Positions 24,050 through 32,210 of a stretch of DNA of 64,000 bases are shown here, piece after piece. A program made the translations under genes and the position numbers. The stretch is from Saccharospirillum sp039982735 (GTDB lineage Bacteria > Pseudomonadota > Gammaproteobacteria > Pseudomonadales > Natronospirillaceae). The stretch covers positions 124,001 to 188,000 of the forward strand of contig NZ_JBDWXV010000001.1 of the NCBI RefSeq assembly GCF_039982735.1. Reading direction: 5' to 3'. Position 1 is the first letter of the stretch. The number at the start of each line of letters is the position of its first letter. Under the pieces are notes generated by a model, which saw nothing but the letters and a program-made list of their open reading frames with translations, searched no databases and was not told the origin of the DNA.

Positions 24050-25828
24050 GTGACTCGTCTTCTCTGTGTGCTAACTCTGACTTGTGTGTTCGTGTTAAAC
24101 GGCTGCAGCAACTTTTCCACTCAACCCAGCGCCGGGATCCAGTGGCCAGACTCCCTGGCTGAGCCAGCCAGTCTGATTGATAACCTGGATGCTGGTGTCA
24201 TCACCTATGCCCGCGTACCCAGCCCCGGTGCCTGGATATCCGCACCCAAAAACAATGCCATGGGTAGTCTGTTGGCGACGGATGCGAACCGGGAAGCGGT
24301 GACGGCCTTGCTCGAAGCCCTGCGCCAACAGTTGGCGCCGCTCGGAGCCGAAGGTGCGACGGCCGGTCTGCTGTTGGATCGACTGCGGTCGCCACTCGAG
24401 CTGGCTGTGCGTCTGCCGCAAGACACGGCTGTTACCGGTGCTGAGATTCAAGTGTCCGCGCGTCTGGATTTTGATTCCCGGGTGGCGTTTGAACAGCAAC
24501 TCAGCCGCTTGCTTCAGGGCCAGTCGGGCGTTCGCCAGCTTGTCCCGGCCACCCGGGATGCGCCCGGTCGACTGAGTTTCGGGGTTGTGCCCGGCTATTA
24601 TCAATTTGACCCACAAACCCGTCGCTTTACCCTGGTTGCCGGCTTTGCCAGCAGTGCGCAATCGCTGGCGCAGATGGGTACCGTGGCTAACCCGGAGCAT
24701 CCGGCACTTAAGCGACAGGCCGAACTGGAAGACAGCCGTTATGGGCTGTATCTGTGGGCGAATACGGCGGCTGTATTGCCTCAGCTAACCGCTTTCCTGC
24801 CCGCAACAGAGGTGCCTGAGCTGGATGAGCTGGGGTTGATGAACACACAAGAGTTTGCCTTGGCCATGGGAACCCGGGACGGCAGAGGCCAGACTTATCT
24901 GTTGTTGCGGGGGGCGAATGGTCCGTTGTGGGACCTGTCATTGCCACAGATACCCTCAACCCGGGTAAAGAGCCTGGGAGAGCCAGACCATTATTTTACG
25001 ACGGTTATTCCGGATGAAGCGTGGGTGCGCCGTCTGGCATCGGTATCCGACTGGTCGGTGCGTGATCTGAATCGACTGACCGATAAAACCGGTTTGAGTT
25101 GGACCTCGATTGTCGCGGGGCTGGCAGGCCGGTTCAGTGTTATTGCGGATGATGCGGGCAGCTATCTAGCTCTGGAACCCGGAGATGCTGACGCCTTTGC
25201 CCGTTTGTTGGATGACTTTCGATACCTCGGTTATACCGAAATGACAGCGTTCTCCACCCCGGCCGGGTCCATGACCCGTTTGCAACTGCCCATTTCCAAG
25301 CTTTGGCTCGACCCGGGTATGCCCGCAACATCGGATTGGTTTCACCGCAGTCAGGACTCCCGTGGCTGGTTCTATGAACAGGATGGTATCTGGTATTTTG
25401 CCTCTGTTCCGCAGGTGCTGCTGGCCCGCCAGCAAGCAGCACCCGGGGTCTCATTGGCCAACTGGAGTCAGCAGGACAACGACCAGCCGACGGTGCAGTT
25501 TGTCGGTCAGTTCGATTCTCTGATTCAAACCAACTACCACTATTACCTGGAAGGCTTGCAAACGCTGGCGCACATACTCGATACCGAAATTGATATGCTG
25601 GCGTTTCCGGTGGCCCCTGTTGATCAACTGCCCAAACAGTCCAGGGCCAGTCTGTCGGTTACCTATCGGGGCGACACATTGCAGGCAACCTACGGCTACG
25701 AAACTCACCCCTTTGATCCCTTGCAGGGCTCAATGGGGGGTGTGGCTGTCATCGGCATATTGGCTGCCATCGCTATACCGGCCTATCAGGACTATGTTGA
25801 ACAAGCCTCCCTGTATTCGGACATCTAA
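24050..25828 (+). CDS. Lipoprotein of unknown function with pilin-like C-terminal helix
   Basis: 592 residues from a GTG at 24050 (AAAAGGA upstream), giving a short signal peptide MTRLLCVLTLTCVFVLNGC with Cys19 as lipid anchor. The large body is not recognised. The last 35 residues contain GGVAVIGILAAIAIPAYQDY (about 562-581), the hydrophobic sequence normally found at the N-terminus of type IV pilins, but without the preceding prepilin cleavage site and at the wrong end. Upstream ATG/GTG starts in frame would hide the lipobox and are rejected. A terminator precedes it, so it has its own promoter. Confidence 0.68.
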   Translation: MTRLLCVLTLTCVFVLNGCSNFSTQPSAGIQWPDSLAEPASLIDNLDAGVITYARVPSPGAWISAPKNNAMGSLLATDANREAVTALLEALRQQLAPLGAEGATAGLLLDRLRSPLELAVRLPQDTAVTGAEIQVSARLDFDSRVAFEQQLSRLLQGQSGVRQLVPATRDAPGRLSFGVVPGYYQFDPQTRRFTLVAGFASSAQSLAQMGTVANPEHPALKRQAELEDSRYGLYLWANTAAVLPQLTAFLPATEVPELDELGLMNTQEFALAMGTRDGRGQTYLLLRGANGPLWDLSLPQIPSTRVKSLGEPDHYFTTVIPDEAWVRRLASVSDWSVRDLNRLTDKTGLSWTSIVAGLAGRFSVIADDAGSYLALEPGDADAFARLLDDFRYLGYTEMTAFSTPAGSMTRLQLPISKLWLDPGMPATSDWFHRSQDSRGWFYEQDGIWYFASVPQVLLARQQAAPGVSLANWSQQDNDQPTVQFVGQFDSLIQTNYHYYLEGLQTLAHILDTEIDMLAFPVAPVDQLPKQSRASLSVTYRGDTLQATYGYETHPFDPLQGSMGGVAVIGILAAIAIPAYQDYVEQASLYSDI

Positions 25829-25881
25829 CCGATTTATTTTCTGTCGCTGCAAGCCTGGCTCGGGCCAGCTTGCGGCTCAGT

Positions 25882-25897
25882 TTCCCAATTGTGGGAA
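25882..25897. repeat. Short perfect palindrome
   Basis: TTCCCA-ATTG-TGGGAA, about 50 bp after the lipoprotein stop and 50 bp before the CRP-type site. No T-run follows, so it is not a convincing terminator; it may be an operator. Confidence 0.4.
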
Positions 25898-25945
25898 TGA
25901 GCGTTCCAATATTAACAGCAGTAATTAAGCTATTTATCTACAGGA

Positions 25946-25961
25946 TGTGATCCAAATCACA
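25946..25961. promoter_or_regulatory. Perfect CRP-type site before the MHYT gene
   Basis: TGTGA-TCCAAA-TCACA is a perfect match to the CRP/Vfr half-sites with 6-bp spacing. It lies about 80 bp before the chosen start of the MHYT gene. The inner part GTGAT-N4-ATCAC also approaches an FNR site, so the regulator is not certain. Confidence 0.7.
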
Positions 25962-26024
25962 CTCCCTCGCGTAGTATGCAAGTTGAGCATTAAACCAATG
26001 TCGATTTCGCTGTTCGAGGTGAGC

Positions 26025-27302
26025 ATGGAAGGTAGTTACGATATATCGCTGGTCAGTTTGTCCTATCTGGTGGCCATTCTGGCGTCTTATTGCGCCCTGT
26101 ATTTTGGAACCCAGCTAACCCGGGTTGACGGCACCAAGCGCCGTGTCTGGTTGATACTGGGTTCACTGTCGATGGGGCTGGGTATCTGGAGCATGCACTT
26201 CATCGGTATGGGCGCCTACCAGATGAACATGCCCATGACCTACGATCTGACCATGACGGTCGTTTCCTGGATCGCTGCCGTATTGGCCTCTGGTCTTGCG
26301 CTGTTTCTGATCAGCAAATCCGTGGCCGGTGTTGGTGTTCTGGTAGTGGGTAGTCTGGTCATGGGTCTTGGCATTGCCGTAATGCATTATCTCGGCATGG
26401 CAGCGATGCGCATTACCCCCTCCGTCAGTTATGACCCGTTCTGGTTCACGGTGTCCATTTTGATTGCGGTTGGTGCCTCCGGTGCGGCCCTGGCCATCTG
26501 TCGATACACACAACGTTTGGTGGGGCGCCAGGCCGTCGGCTTTCAAGGTATCGCCGCCCTGGTGATGGGCGCTGCGATCTGCGGTATGCACTACACCGGT
26601 ATGGTAGCAGTGATATACCCGCAAGGTGCCATGCCAGCCATGAGCAACCAGTTGACGGGTTCAGCCATTGGCACACCAATCATCCTCGCGTCTGTTCTGT
26701 TTATTGTGTTTTCTCTGCTGGCGGTTTACAGCGATATCAAAGCGCGCAACAACGAAGAGGAATGGAGCCGCCAGGAAGCCGAGCGGGTCAAGAAAATGGC
26801 CTTCGTCGATGAAGCCACCGGTTTGCCGAACCGCTCACGACTGGAACATCACCTGCTTGAGTCGCTGGTGGAGACCGGAGGGGCGGCGTCGCCATTTACC
26901 CTGGTCATGCTGGAGATGTCGAACTACCGGGAATTATCTGCTGGAATGAACAGCGAGACGCTGTATCAGCGGTTACACACGCTGTCGGAGCAGATTCAGA
27001 AACTGATTCCGGCCGGGGTGTATCTGGCGCGTTATTCCAACGCAACCTTTGGCCTGGTGATTCATGATGACATCGATTCGAAGACCGTGAACCAGACGTT
27101 CGGCACGTTGGGCAAGGCGACAACCGCACTGAAAGTCACCGGATGGAATTTGAACTGGAAGGCCGGTTTCAGCCGATTCCCGCAAACCGGTCACTCCAGT
27201 CGGATGCTGATTCGCGAGGCCCTCAAAACGGCACCGCTAGCGGAGTTGACCAATGACAAGGCGCCTGCAACGGAGTCGGGCGTGCAGATGCTGATTAACT
27301 GA
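26025..27302 (+). CDS. MHYT sensor protein with degenerate GGDEF domain
   Basis: 425 residues from ATG 26025 (GAGGTGA just upstream); an in-frame ATG at 25998 has no such site. Seven membrane helices (about 8-240) carry the three MHYT motifs MHFIGMGA, MHYLGMAA and MHYTGMVA, proposed to bind a metal and sense oxygen, CO or NO. The C-terminal domain starts like a GGDEF domain (DEATGLPNRSRLEHHL) but the catalytic loop reads YSNATF in place of GGDEF, so it cannot be an active diguanylate cyclase. It may bind GTP or act through protein contact. Confidence 0.85.
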   Translation: MEGSYDISLVSLSYLVAILASYCALYFGTQLTRVDGTKRRVWLILGSLSMGLGIWSMHFIGMGAYQMNMPMTYDLTMTVVSWIAAVLASGLALFLISKSVAGVGVLVVGSLVMGLGIAVMHYLGMAAMRITPSVSYDPFWFTVSILIAVGASGAALAICRYTQRLVGRQAVGFQGIAALVMGAAICGMHYTGMVAVIYPQGAMPAMSNQLTGSAIGTPIILASVLFIVFSLLAVYSDIKARNNEEEWSRQEAERVKKMAFVDEATGLPNRSRLEHHLLESLVETGGAASPFTLVMLEMSNYRELSAGMNSETLYQRLHTLSEQIQKLIPAGVYLARYSNATFGLVIHDDIDSKTVNQTFGTLGKATTALKVTGWNLNWKAGFSRFPQTGHSSRMLIREALKTAPLAELTNDKAPATESGVQMLIN

Positions 27303-27351
27303 GGCAGGAACATGATTGTTTGAGCGGAGGCTGCCCCGGGTTGGGTCGGCC

Positions 27352-27624
27352 TCAGGCTTTGAACGTCACCGTTGCATCCACGACCACGATGCAACTGCAG
27401 GCCAGAATCTCACTGTCACCGCACCAGGCCAGTGGCTCCTGTACGTAATCGACCGATCCTTTCATCAACACCATGCGGCAGGCGCCGCAATAGCCTTCAC
27501 GACACTGATAAGGCACCTTGAACCCCCGCTTCTCCAGTTGCTGCAGAACAGTCACCGGGTCAGGCGAGGGGAACAGGGTAATGCGGTGCGTCTGTGACGC
27601 GTTCGGGTTGACCTCTCTGGTCAC
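27352..27624 (-). CDS. 2Fe-2S ferredoxin of the ribonucleotide reductase operon (YfaE type)
   Basis: 90-residue plant-type ferredoxin with cluster cysteines in CREGYCGAC (C-x4-C-x2-C) and LAC near residue 75. In Escherichia coli the equivalent YfaE helps maintain the diferric-tyrosyl cofactor of NrdB. The GTG start overlaps the nrdB stop by 4 bp, so the two are coupled. It is the last gene of the nrdA-nrdB-ferredoxin operon. Confidence 0.9.
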   Translation of the reverse strand: MTREVNPNASQTHRITLFPSPDPVTVLQQLEKRGFKVPYQCREGYCGACRMVLMKGSVDYVQEPLAWCGDSEILACSCIVVVDATVTFKA

Positions 27625-28745
27625 AACTCGAAATCTTCCAGAGCGCCGGTGTCGACATCACTTTGCAGGGCGCCGACCAGATAGGTGCTGATCTCGGTTT
27701 CCTGAGGCGCAACCTGTACCTGGTCGCTTTGCAACCAGGCGTCCATCCACGGCAGCGGATTCTTGGGCGAACCAAAAGCCGGTTCGAGGTCTATAGCCGC
27801 CAGGCGCTGGTCGGTAATGTGCTGGACGTATTGCGCCAGAATGTCGGTGTTCAGACCAATCATCGATCCGTCTTTGAACAGATAGGCAGCCCACTCTTTT
27901 TCCTGCTCGGCCGCATCGATGAAGATCTGGCGCACGTTGTCGCGTTCTTCTTCAGCGATCTCAGCCATGTCAGGGTCGTCGTGGCCACGCGCCATCAGGT
28001 TCAGCATGTGCTGGGTGCCGGTCAGGTGCAGGGCTTCGTCACGGGCGATCAGGCGAATGATCTTGGCATTGCCTTCCATTCTCGAACGTTCGGCGAAGGC
28101 AAAGCTGCAGGCGAAACTGACGTAGAAGCGAATGGCTTCGAGCACGTTGACCGAGGCCAGCGTCAAATACAGCTTCCGTTTCAGGTCGCGCAGTGCTTTT
28201 TTGCCGTCTGCACTGGCCTGCCACTCGTCGGTCTGCACCTGAAACCGCTGAGTCGCTTCAATCAGCGCATCGTAATACCGCGTGACGGTTGTTGCGCGCT
28301 CGACAATGGCCGGGTTGTGCACGATGTCATCGAACACCTTGCCCGGCTCGGTCAATACATTACGCATGATGTGCGTGTAAGACCGCGAGTGAATGGTTTC
28401 ACTGAACGCCCAGGTTTCGATCCAGGTTTCCAGTTCGGGCAAGGACACCAGCGGCAACAGGGCCACATTGGGTGAGCGACCCTGGACGCTGTCGAGCAGC
28501 GTCTGGTATTTCAGGTTGCTCAGGAAAATGTGCTGCTCGTGCGCGGGCAGGGCAATGAAGTCCTTGCGGTCGCGCGTGAGGTCCACTTCTTCCGGACGCC
28601 AGAAGAACGAGAGTTGCTTTTCGATCAGCTTTTCGAAAATCGGAAACTTCTGCTGATCGTAGCGCGCAACGTTTACCGTCTCGCCGAAAAACATCGGCTG
28701 ACTGAACGTATCGAACTCGCGCTGGTTAAACGTTTGATAAGCCAT
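27621..28745 (-). CDS. nrdB: Class Ia ribonucleotide reductase beta subunit
   Basis: 374 residues. Supplies the tyrosyl radical for reduction of ribonucleoside diphosphates. The segment ETIHSRSYTHIMRN (about 116-129) holds the expected radical Tyr, and metal ligands appear in the WRPEEVDL, FSETIH and ARDEALHLTGTQH regions. The C-terminal tail TGALEDFEL is the docking peptide for NrdA. It lies 9 bp after nrdA. It is iron-dependent, in keeping with the strong iron-uptake capacity nearby, though the two loci are separate. Confidence 0.96.
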   Translation of the reverse strand: MAYQTFNQREFDTFSQPMFFGETVNVARYDQQKFPIFEKLIEKQLSFFWRPEEVDLTRDRKDFIALPAHEQHIFLSNLKYQTLLDSVQGRSPNVALLPLVSLPELETWIETWAFSETIHSRSYTHIMRNVLTEPGKVFDDIVHNPAIVERATTVTRYYDALIEATQRFQVQTDEWQASADGKKALRDLKRKLYLTLASVNVLEAIRFYVSFACSFAFAERSRMEGNAKIIRLIARDEALHLTGTQHMLNLMARGHDDPDMAEIAEEERDNVRQIFIDAAEQEKEWAAYLFKDGSMIGLNTDILAQYVQHITDQRLAAIDLEPAFGSPKNPLPWMDAWLQSDQVQVAPQETEISTYLVGALQSDVDTGALEDFEL

Positions 28746-28754
28746 TCATGCTCC

Positions 28755-31088
28755 TCAGATCTTGCACGCGCCGCTGGCGCAATCGTCATCGTCCATGGCA
28801 CTGCCGGCACCGTCTCGGGTGTTGTGGTAGTACAGCGTTTTGACGCCCAGCTTATAGGCCGTCAGCAGATCGTTGATCAGCTGTTGCATCGGTACCTTGT
28901 TGCCGTCAAAACGGGATGGATCGTAGTTGGTATTGGCGGAAATCGACTGGTCGACGAATTTCTGCATTACGCCCACCAGGTTCAGATACCCCAGGTTGTT
29001 CGGCTGTTGCCACAGTAATTCATACTGGTTTCTCAGGTTGGCGATGTCGGGCACTACCTGCTTCATCACACCGTCTTTCGACGTTTTAACGGAAACCAGG
29101 CCACGTGGCGGCTCAATGCCGTTGGTGGCGTTGGCGATCTGTGAACTGGTCTCAGAAGGCATCAGCGCCGTCAGGGTCGAGTTGCGCAGACCGTGTTGCT
29201 TGATACGGGCGCGCAGGTCATCCCAGTTCAGTTTTAATTCAGTGTTGCAGATTTTATCGAGGTCTTTCTTGTAGTGATCGATCGGCAGCTTGCCCTGGGC
29301 GTACTGGGTTTCGCTGAAGCCCGGGCAGGCGCCCACTTCTTCGGCCAACACGCTGGAAGCCTTGAGCAAGTAGTACTGAATGGCTTCGAACGTTTCGTGT
29401 GTCAGGTCCAGTGCGGAACCGTCGGAATAGCGTTTGCCGTGTTTGGCCAGATAATACGCGTAGTTAATGACACCAATACCCAGGGTGCGGCGCTTCATGG
29501 AACCTAGCTCTGCGGCTTTAACCGGGTAATCCTGGTAATCGAGCAGGCTGTCGAGCGCGCGCACGATCAGCTCGGCCAGGGGCTCCAGTTCGTCCAGTGA
29601 TTCGATCGCGCCCAGGTTGAACGCGGCCAGAGTACAGAGCGCGATTTCACCGGTTTCATCGTTGATGTCGTGCAACGGCTTGGTCGGCAGGGTGATTTCC
29701 ATGCACAGGTTACTCTGCCGTACTGGTGCCTGTTTTGGATCGAAGGCACCGTGGGTGTTGCAGTGGTCAACATTCTGAATATAGATACGACCGGTTGAGG
29801 CACGCTCCTGCAGCAGAGTGGAGAACAGCTCAACGGCTGGAATCTGTTGCTTGCGAATGTCATCGCGTTGTTCGTATTCGGCATAGAGTTGCTCGAACTT
29901 TTCCTGGTCTTCGAAGAACGCATCGTACAGGCCGGGAACATCAGATGGGCTGAACAGCGTGATCGGCTGGTTCTTGATCAGTCGGGTGTACATCAGACGA
30001 TTGATCTGGACGCCGTAGTCCAACTGGCGCACGCGGTTTTCCTCGACGCCACGGTTGTTTTTCAGCACCAGCAGGCTTTCAACTTCCAGGTGCCAGAGCG
30101 GATAGAACAGCGTTGCCGCACCGCCACGCACACCGCCCTGGGAGCAGCATTTAACGGCTGTCTGAAAATGCTTGTAGAACGGAATACAGCCGGTGTGGAA
30201 AGCAGCACCGCTGCGAATCGGCGAGCCGATGGCGCGAATACGACCGGCGTTAATGCCGATTCCGGCGCGTTGGCTGACGTAACGAACCACCGCCGCCGAG
30301 GTGGCGTTGATGGAATCGAGGCTGTCGTCGCTTTCGATCAGTACGCAGGAGCTGAACTGGCGGGTCGGGGTACGTACACCAGACATCACCGGGGTTGGCA
30401 GCGACAACTTGAAGGTCGATACCGCCTCATAGAACTTCTGAATCGTATCCAGACGGGTGGCATTCGGGTAGCTGGCGAACAGGCTGGCCGCGATCAGAAT
30501 GTAGAGAAACTGGGGTGACTCGTAGATGTCACCGGTCACCCGGTTCTGCACCAGGTACTTGCCTTCGAGCTGTTTGACCGCCGCGTAAGAGAAGTTCAGG
30601 TCGCGCTCGTGCCGCAGAAAACCTTCCATCGCTTCGTAGTCGGCTTCGCTGTAATCGGTGAACAGGTGTGCGTCGTAACGGCCGTCTTCGACCATTTTTT
30701 CGACGTGCTGGCGCAACGTAGGCGGCTCAAACTGACCATAGGCACGCTTGCGCAGGTGGAAAATCGCCAGGCGCGCGGCCAGGTACTGGTAGTCGGGATA
30801 TTCCTCACTGATCAGGTCAGCGGCGGCCTTGATCAGGGTTTCATGAATATCGGAGGTGGTAATGCCGTCGTGCAGTTGCAGCTGGGCTTTCAGCTCAACC
30901 TGGGACACGGATACCGAGTCCAGCCCTTCAGCTGCCCAATTCAGTACTTTGTGGATTTTGTCGAGATCGAGGGGTTCGCTACGTCCACCGCGTTTTTTGA
31001 CTGAAATGGTTGCTGTATTCACCTGCGCTTCCTCCGCTGTAGGGGCTGCATCGGCAAATGGCTGGGAAAACCAACTGAATGACTGCAT
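28755..31088 (-). CDS. nrdA: Class Ia ribonucleotide reductase alpha subunit
   Basis: 777 residues. Catalytic subunit making deoxyribonucleotides. An N-terminal ATP-cone (about 28-115; VKKRGGRSEPLDLDKIHKVL) gives allosteric activity control. The active-site disulphide Cys lies in FSSCVLIESD, the catalytic Cys region in NLCMEITLP, and the redox tail is CASGACKI at the C-terminus. Two NrdR boxes about 220-270 bp upstream indicate repression by NrdR when dATP is high. Confidence 0.97.
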   Translation of the reverse strand: MQSFSWFSQPFADAAPTAEEAQVNTATISVKKRGGRSEPLDLDKIHKVLNWAAEGLDSVSVSQVELKAQLQLHDGITTSDIHETLIKAAADLISEEYPDYQYLAARLAIFHLRKRAYGQFEPPTLRQHVEKMVEDGRYDAHLFTDYSEADYEAMEGFLRHERDLNFSYAAVKQLEGKYLVQNRVTGDIYESPQFLYILIAASLFASYPNATRLDTIQKFYEAVSTFKLSLPTPVMSGVRTPTRQFSSCVLIESDDSLDSINATSAAVVRYVSQRAGIGINAGRIRAIGSPIRSGAAFHTGCIPFYKHFQTAVKCCSQGGVRGGAATLFYPLWHLEVESLLVLKNNRGVEENRVRQLDYGVQINRLMYTRLIKNQPITLFSPSDVPGLYDAFFEDQEKFEQLYAEYEQRDDIRKQQIPAVELFSTLLQERASTGRIYIQNVDHCNTHGAFDPKQAPVRQSNLCMEITLPTKPLHDINDETGEIALCTLAAFNLGAIESLDELEPLAELIVRALDSLLDYQDYPVKAAELGSMKRRTLGIGVINYAYYLAKHGKRYSDGSALDLTHETFEAIQYYLLKASSVLAEEVGACPGFSETQYAQGKLPIDHYKKDLDKICNTELKLNWDDLRARIKQHGLRNSTLTALMPSETSSQIANATNGIEPPRGLVSVKTSKDGVMKQVVPDIANLRNQYELLWQQPNNLGYLNLVGVMQKFVDQSISANTNYDPSRFDGNKVPMQQLINDLLTAYKLGVKTLYYHNTRDGAGSAMDDDDCASGACKI

Positions 31089-31447
31089 AAGTTGGTTTTG
31101 CCAGTGTAGACCACTTCGCCTGACGCGTTATATTTGGGGTGCATGAGTGGGGTCTGAAACGAACCGGGAAGGCTGAGCTGAAACACGCGACTACTTATGT
31201 TTGCAGCCGGTGTTTGACAGCGCCGCCAAGGGGCGCTGCATGGCCAGAATTCCCTGTAAAGACCCGGTTGAGCGGAGTACCCGGAGTAGTCCGCTCAAAT
31301 CACCGAATGCCTATATATGGTGTTGTTTTGGGGGCTGCCTGTCAATATATAGATGTTTGCAATAATGTGATGCAAGTATTTACTCGCTCTGGAAGGCCCT
31401 GATAGTGGGCTCCCTGAGCGTTAAATTTTCTTCGTAAATGTGGGTGG
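31089..31447. other. Intergenic region between nrdA and the GDT1-type gene
   Basis: Apart from the NrdR boxes it holds two inverted repeats: AGCGCC/GGCGCT (31219-31237 region) and the perfect 9-bp TTGAGCGGA/TCCGCTCAA (31268-31276 and 31290-31298, 13-nt loop). The second lies 11 bp from the first NrdR box. No gene was seen here. Confidence 0.5.
31309..31356 (-). promoter_or_regulatory. Pair of NrdR boxes
   Basis: GCCTATATATGGTGTT (31309-31324) and GTCAATATATAGATGT (31341-31356) both fit the NrdR consensus ACACwATATATwGTGT in its AT centre and outer bases. Their starts are 32 bp apart, three helical turns, the usual spacing of paired NrdR boxes. Confidence 0.8.
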
Positions 31448-32005
31448 CTAAGCACCGGCTATTGTCCAGACACCAAAGCCAATAAACAACAGGCAGGCAA
31501 CGATGTGGGCGGTGCGAACCGGCAGGCGTTGCATCAGCCAGGTGCCAGCCAAAATGACCGGTACATTGGCGATCAGCATGCCCAGCGTTGTACCCATCGT
31601 TACCCAGAACATCGACTGATATTGGGCCGCGAGCAAGACCGTGGCTATCTGGGTTTTATCGCCAATCTCGGCAATGAAAAACAGAATCAGCGTCGCCGCA
31701 AAGGCGCCCATGGATTCAAAGCGACTCGGGCCGCTGTCGTCTTTGTCCGGAATCAGCATCCACAGGCCGACAGCGATAAAGCTGCCGCCGATGATCCAGC
31801 GCGCCCAGGCGCCCGGTGTCCACTGACCGAGCAGGGTTCCCAGCCAGGCCGACACACCATGATTGACCAGGGTGGCAACCAGAATACCCGCAACAATGGC
31901 CCAGCGATTGCGAAATCGGGTGACCAGGAACAGGGACAGCAGTTGGGTTTTGTCACCGATTTCCGCGAGGGCAACGGCCAGGGTCGAACTGAGAAAGGCT
32001 TCCAT
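31448..32005 (-). CDS. TMEM165/GDT1-family cation exporter (probable Mn2+)
   Basis: 185-residue, six-helix membrane protein with the two family motifs EIGDKTQ at about 15-21 and 108-114, each at the start of a repeated half. Family members move Mn2+ or Ca2+; bacterial ones have been linked to manganese export. The ATG at 32003-32005 is the start because it places the first motif on the first helix; longer frames run into the leader. The leader has the features of a yybP-ykoY manganese riboswitch, which supports Mn2+ as substrate. Confidence 0.88.
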   Translation of the reverse strand: MEAFLSSTLAVALAEIGDKTQLLSLFLVTRFRNRWAIVAGILVATLVNHGVSAWLGTLLGQWTPGAWARWIIGGSFIAVGLWMLIPDKDDSGPSRFESMGAFAATLILFFIAEIGDKTQIATVLLAAQYQSMFWVTMGTTLGMLIANVPVILAGTWLMQRLPVRTAHIVACLLFIGFGVWTIAGA

Positions 32006-32038
32006 GATTGTATTCCGGGGGCGGGGAGCATTACCAAA

Positions 32039-32200
32039 GGCAAACGCAACAGCCCCACCCGGTTCTGTGTCGTTTGCCTCAGGTCTCATCAGTCCGGCGG
32101 CTTGCAACAAACGCAGCGCCGGATGCGACCACCATGAACCTTCGGTTCAATTATGTTGATGGCCGCGCCGGTGGGTACCGGCCGATTACTCCCCCAAGAC
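32039..32200 (-). promoter_or_regulatory. yybP-ykoY-type manganese riboswitch
   Basis: On the minus strand the leader holds GGGGGAGTAA (32186-32195), a CGGTACCCACCG hairpin, GCCATCAACATA, GAGACCTGAGGCAAACGACA and a closing helix GGCAAACG/CGTTTGCC (32071-32078 with 32039-32046). The GGGGAGTA and ATCAACATA blocks are hallmarks of yybP-ykoY elements, which turn on manganese exporters when Mn2+ binds. It ends about 34 nt before the exporter start. Confidence 0.75.
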
Positions 32201-32210
32201 GGCGCGCAGT

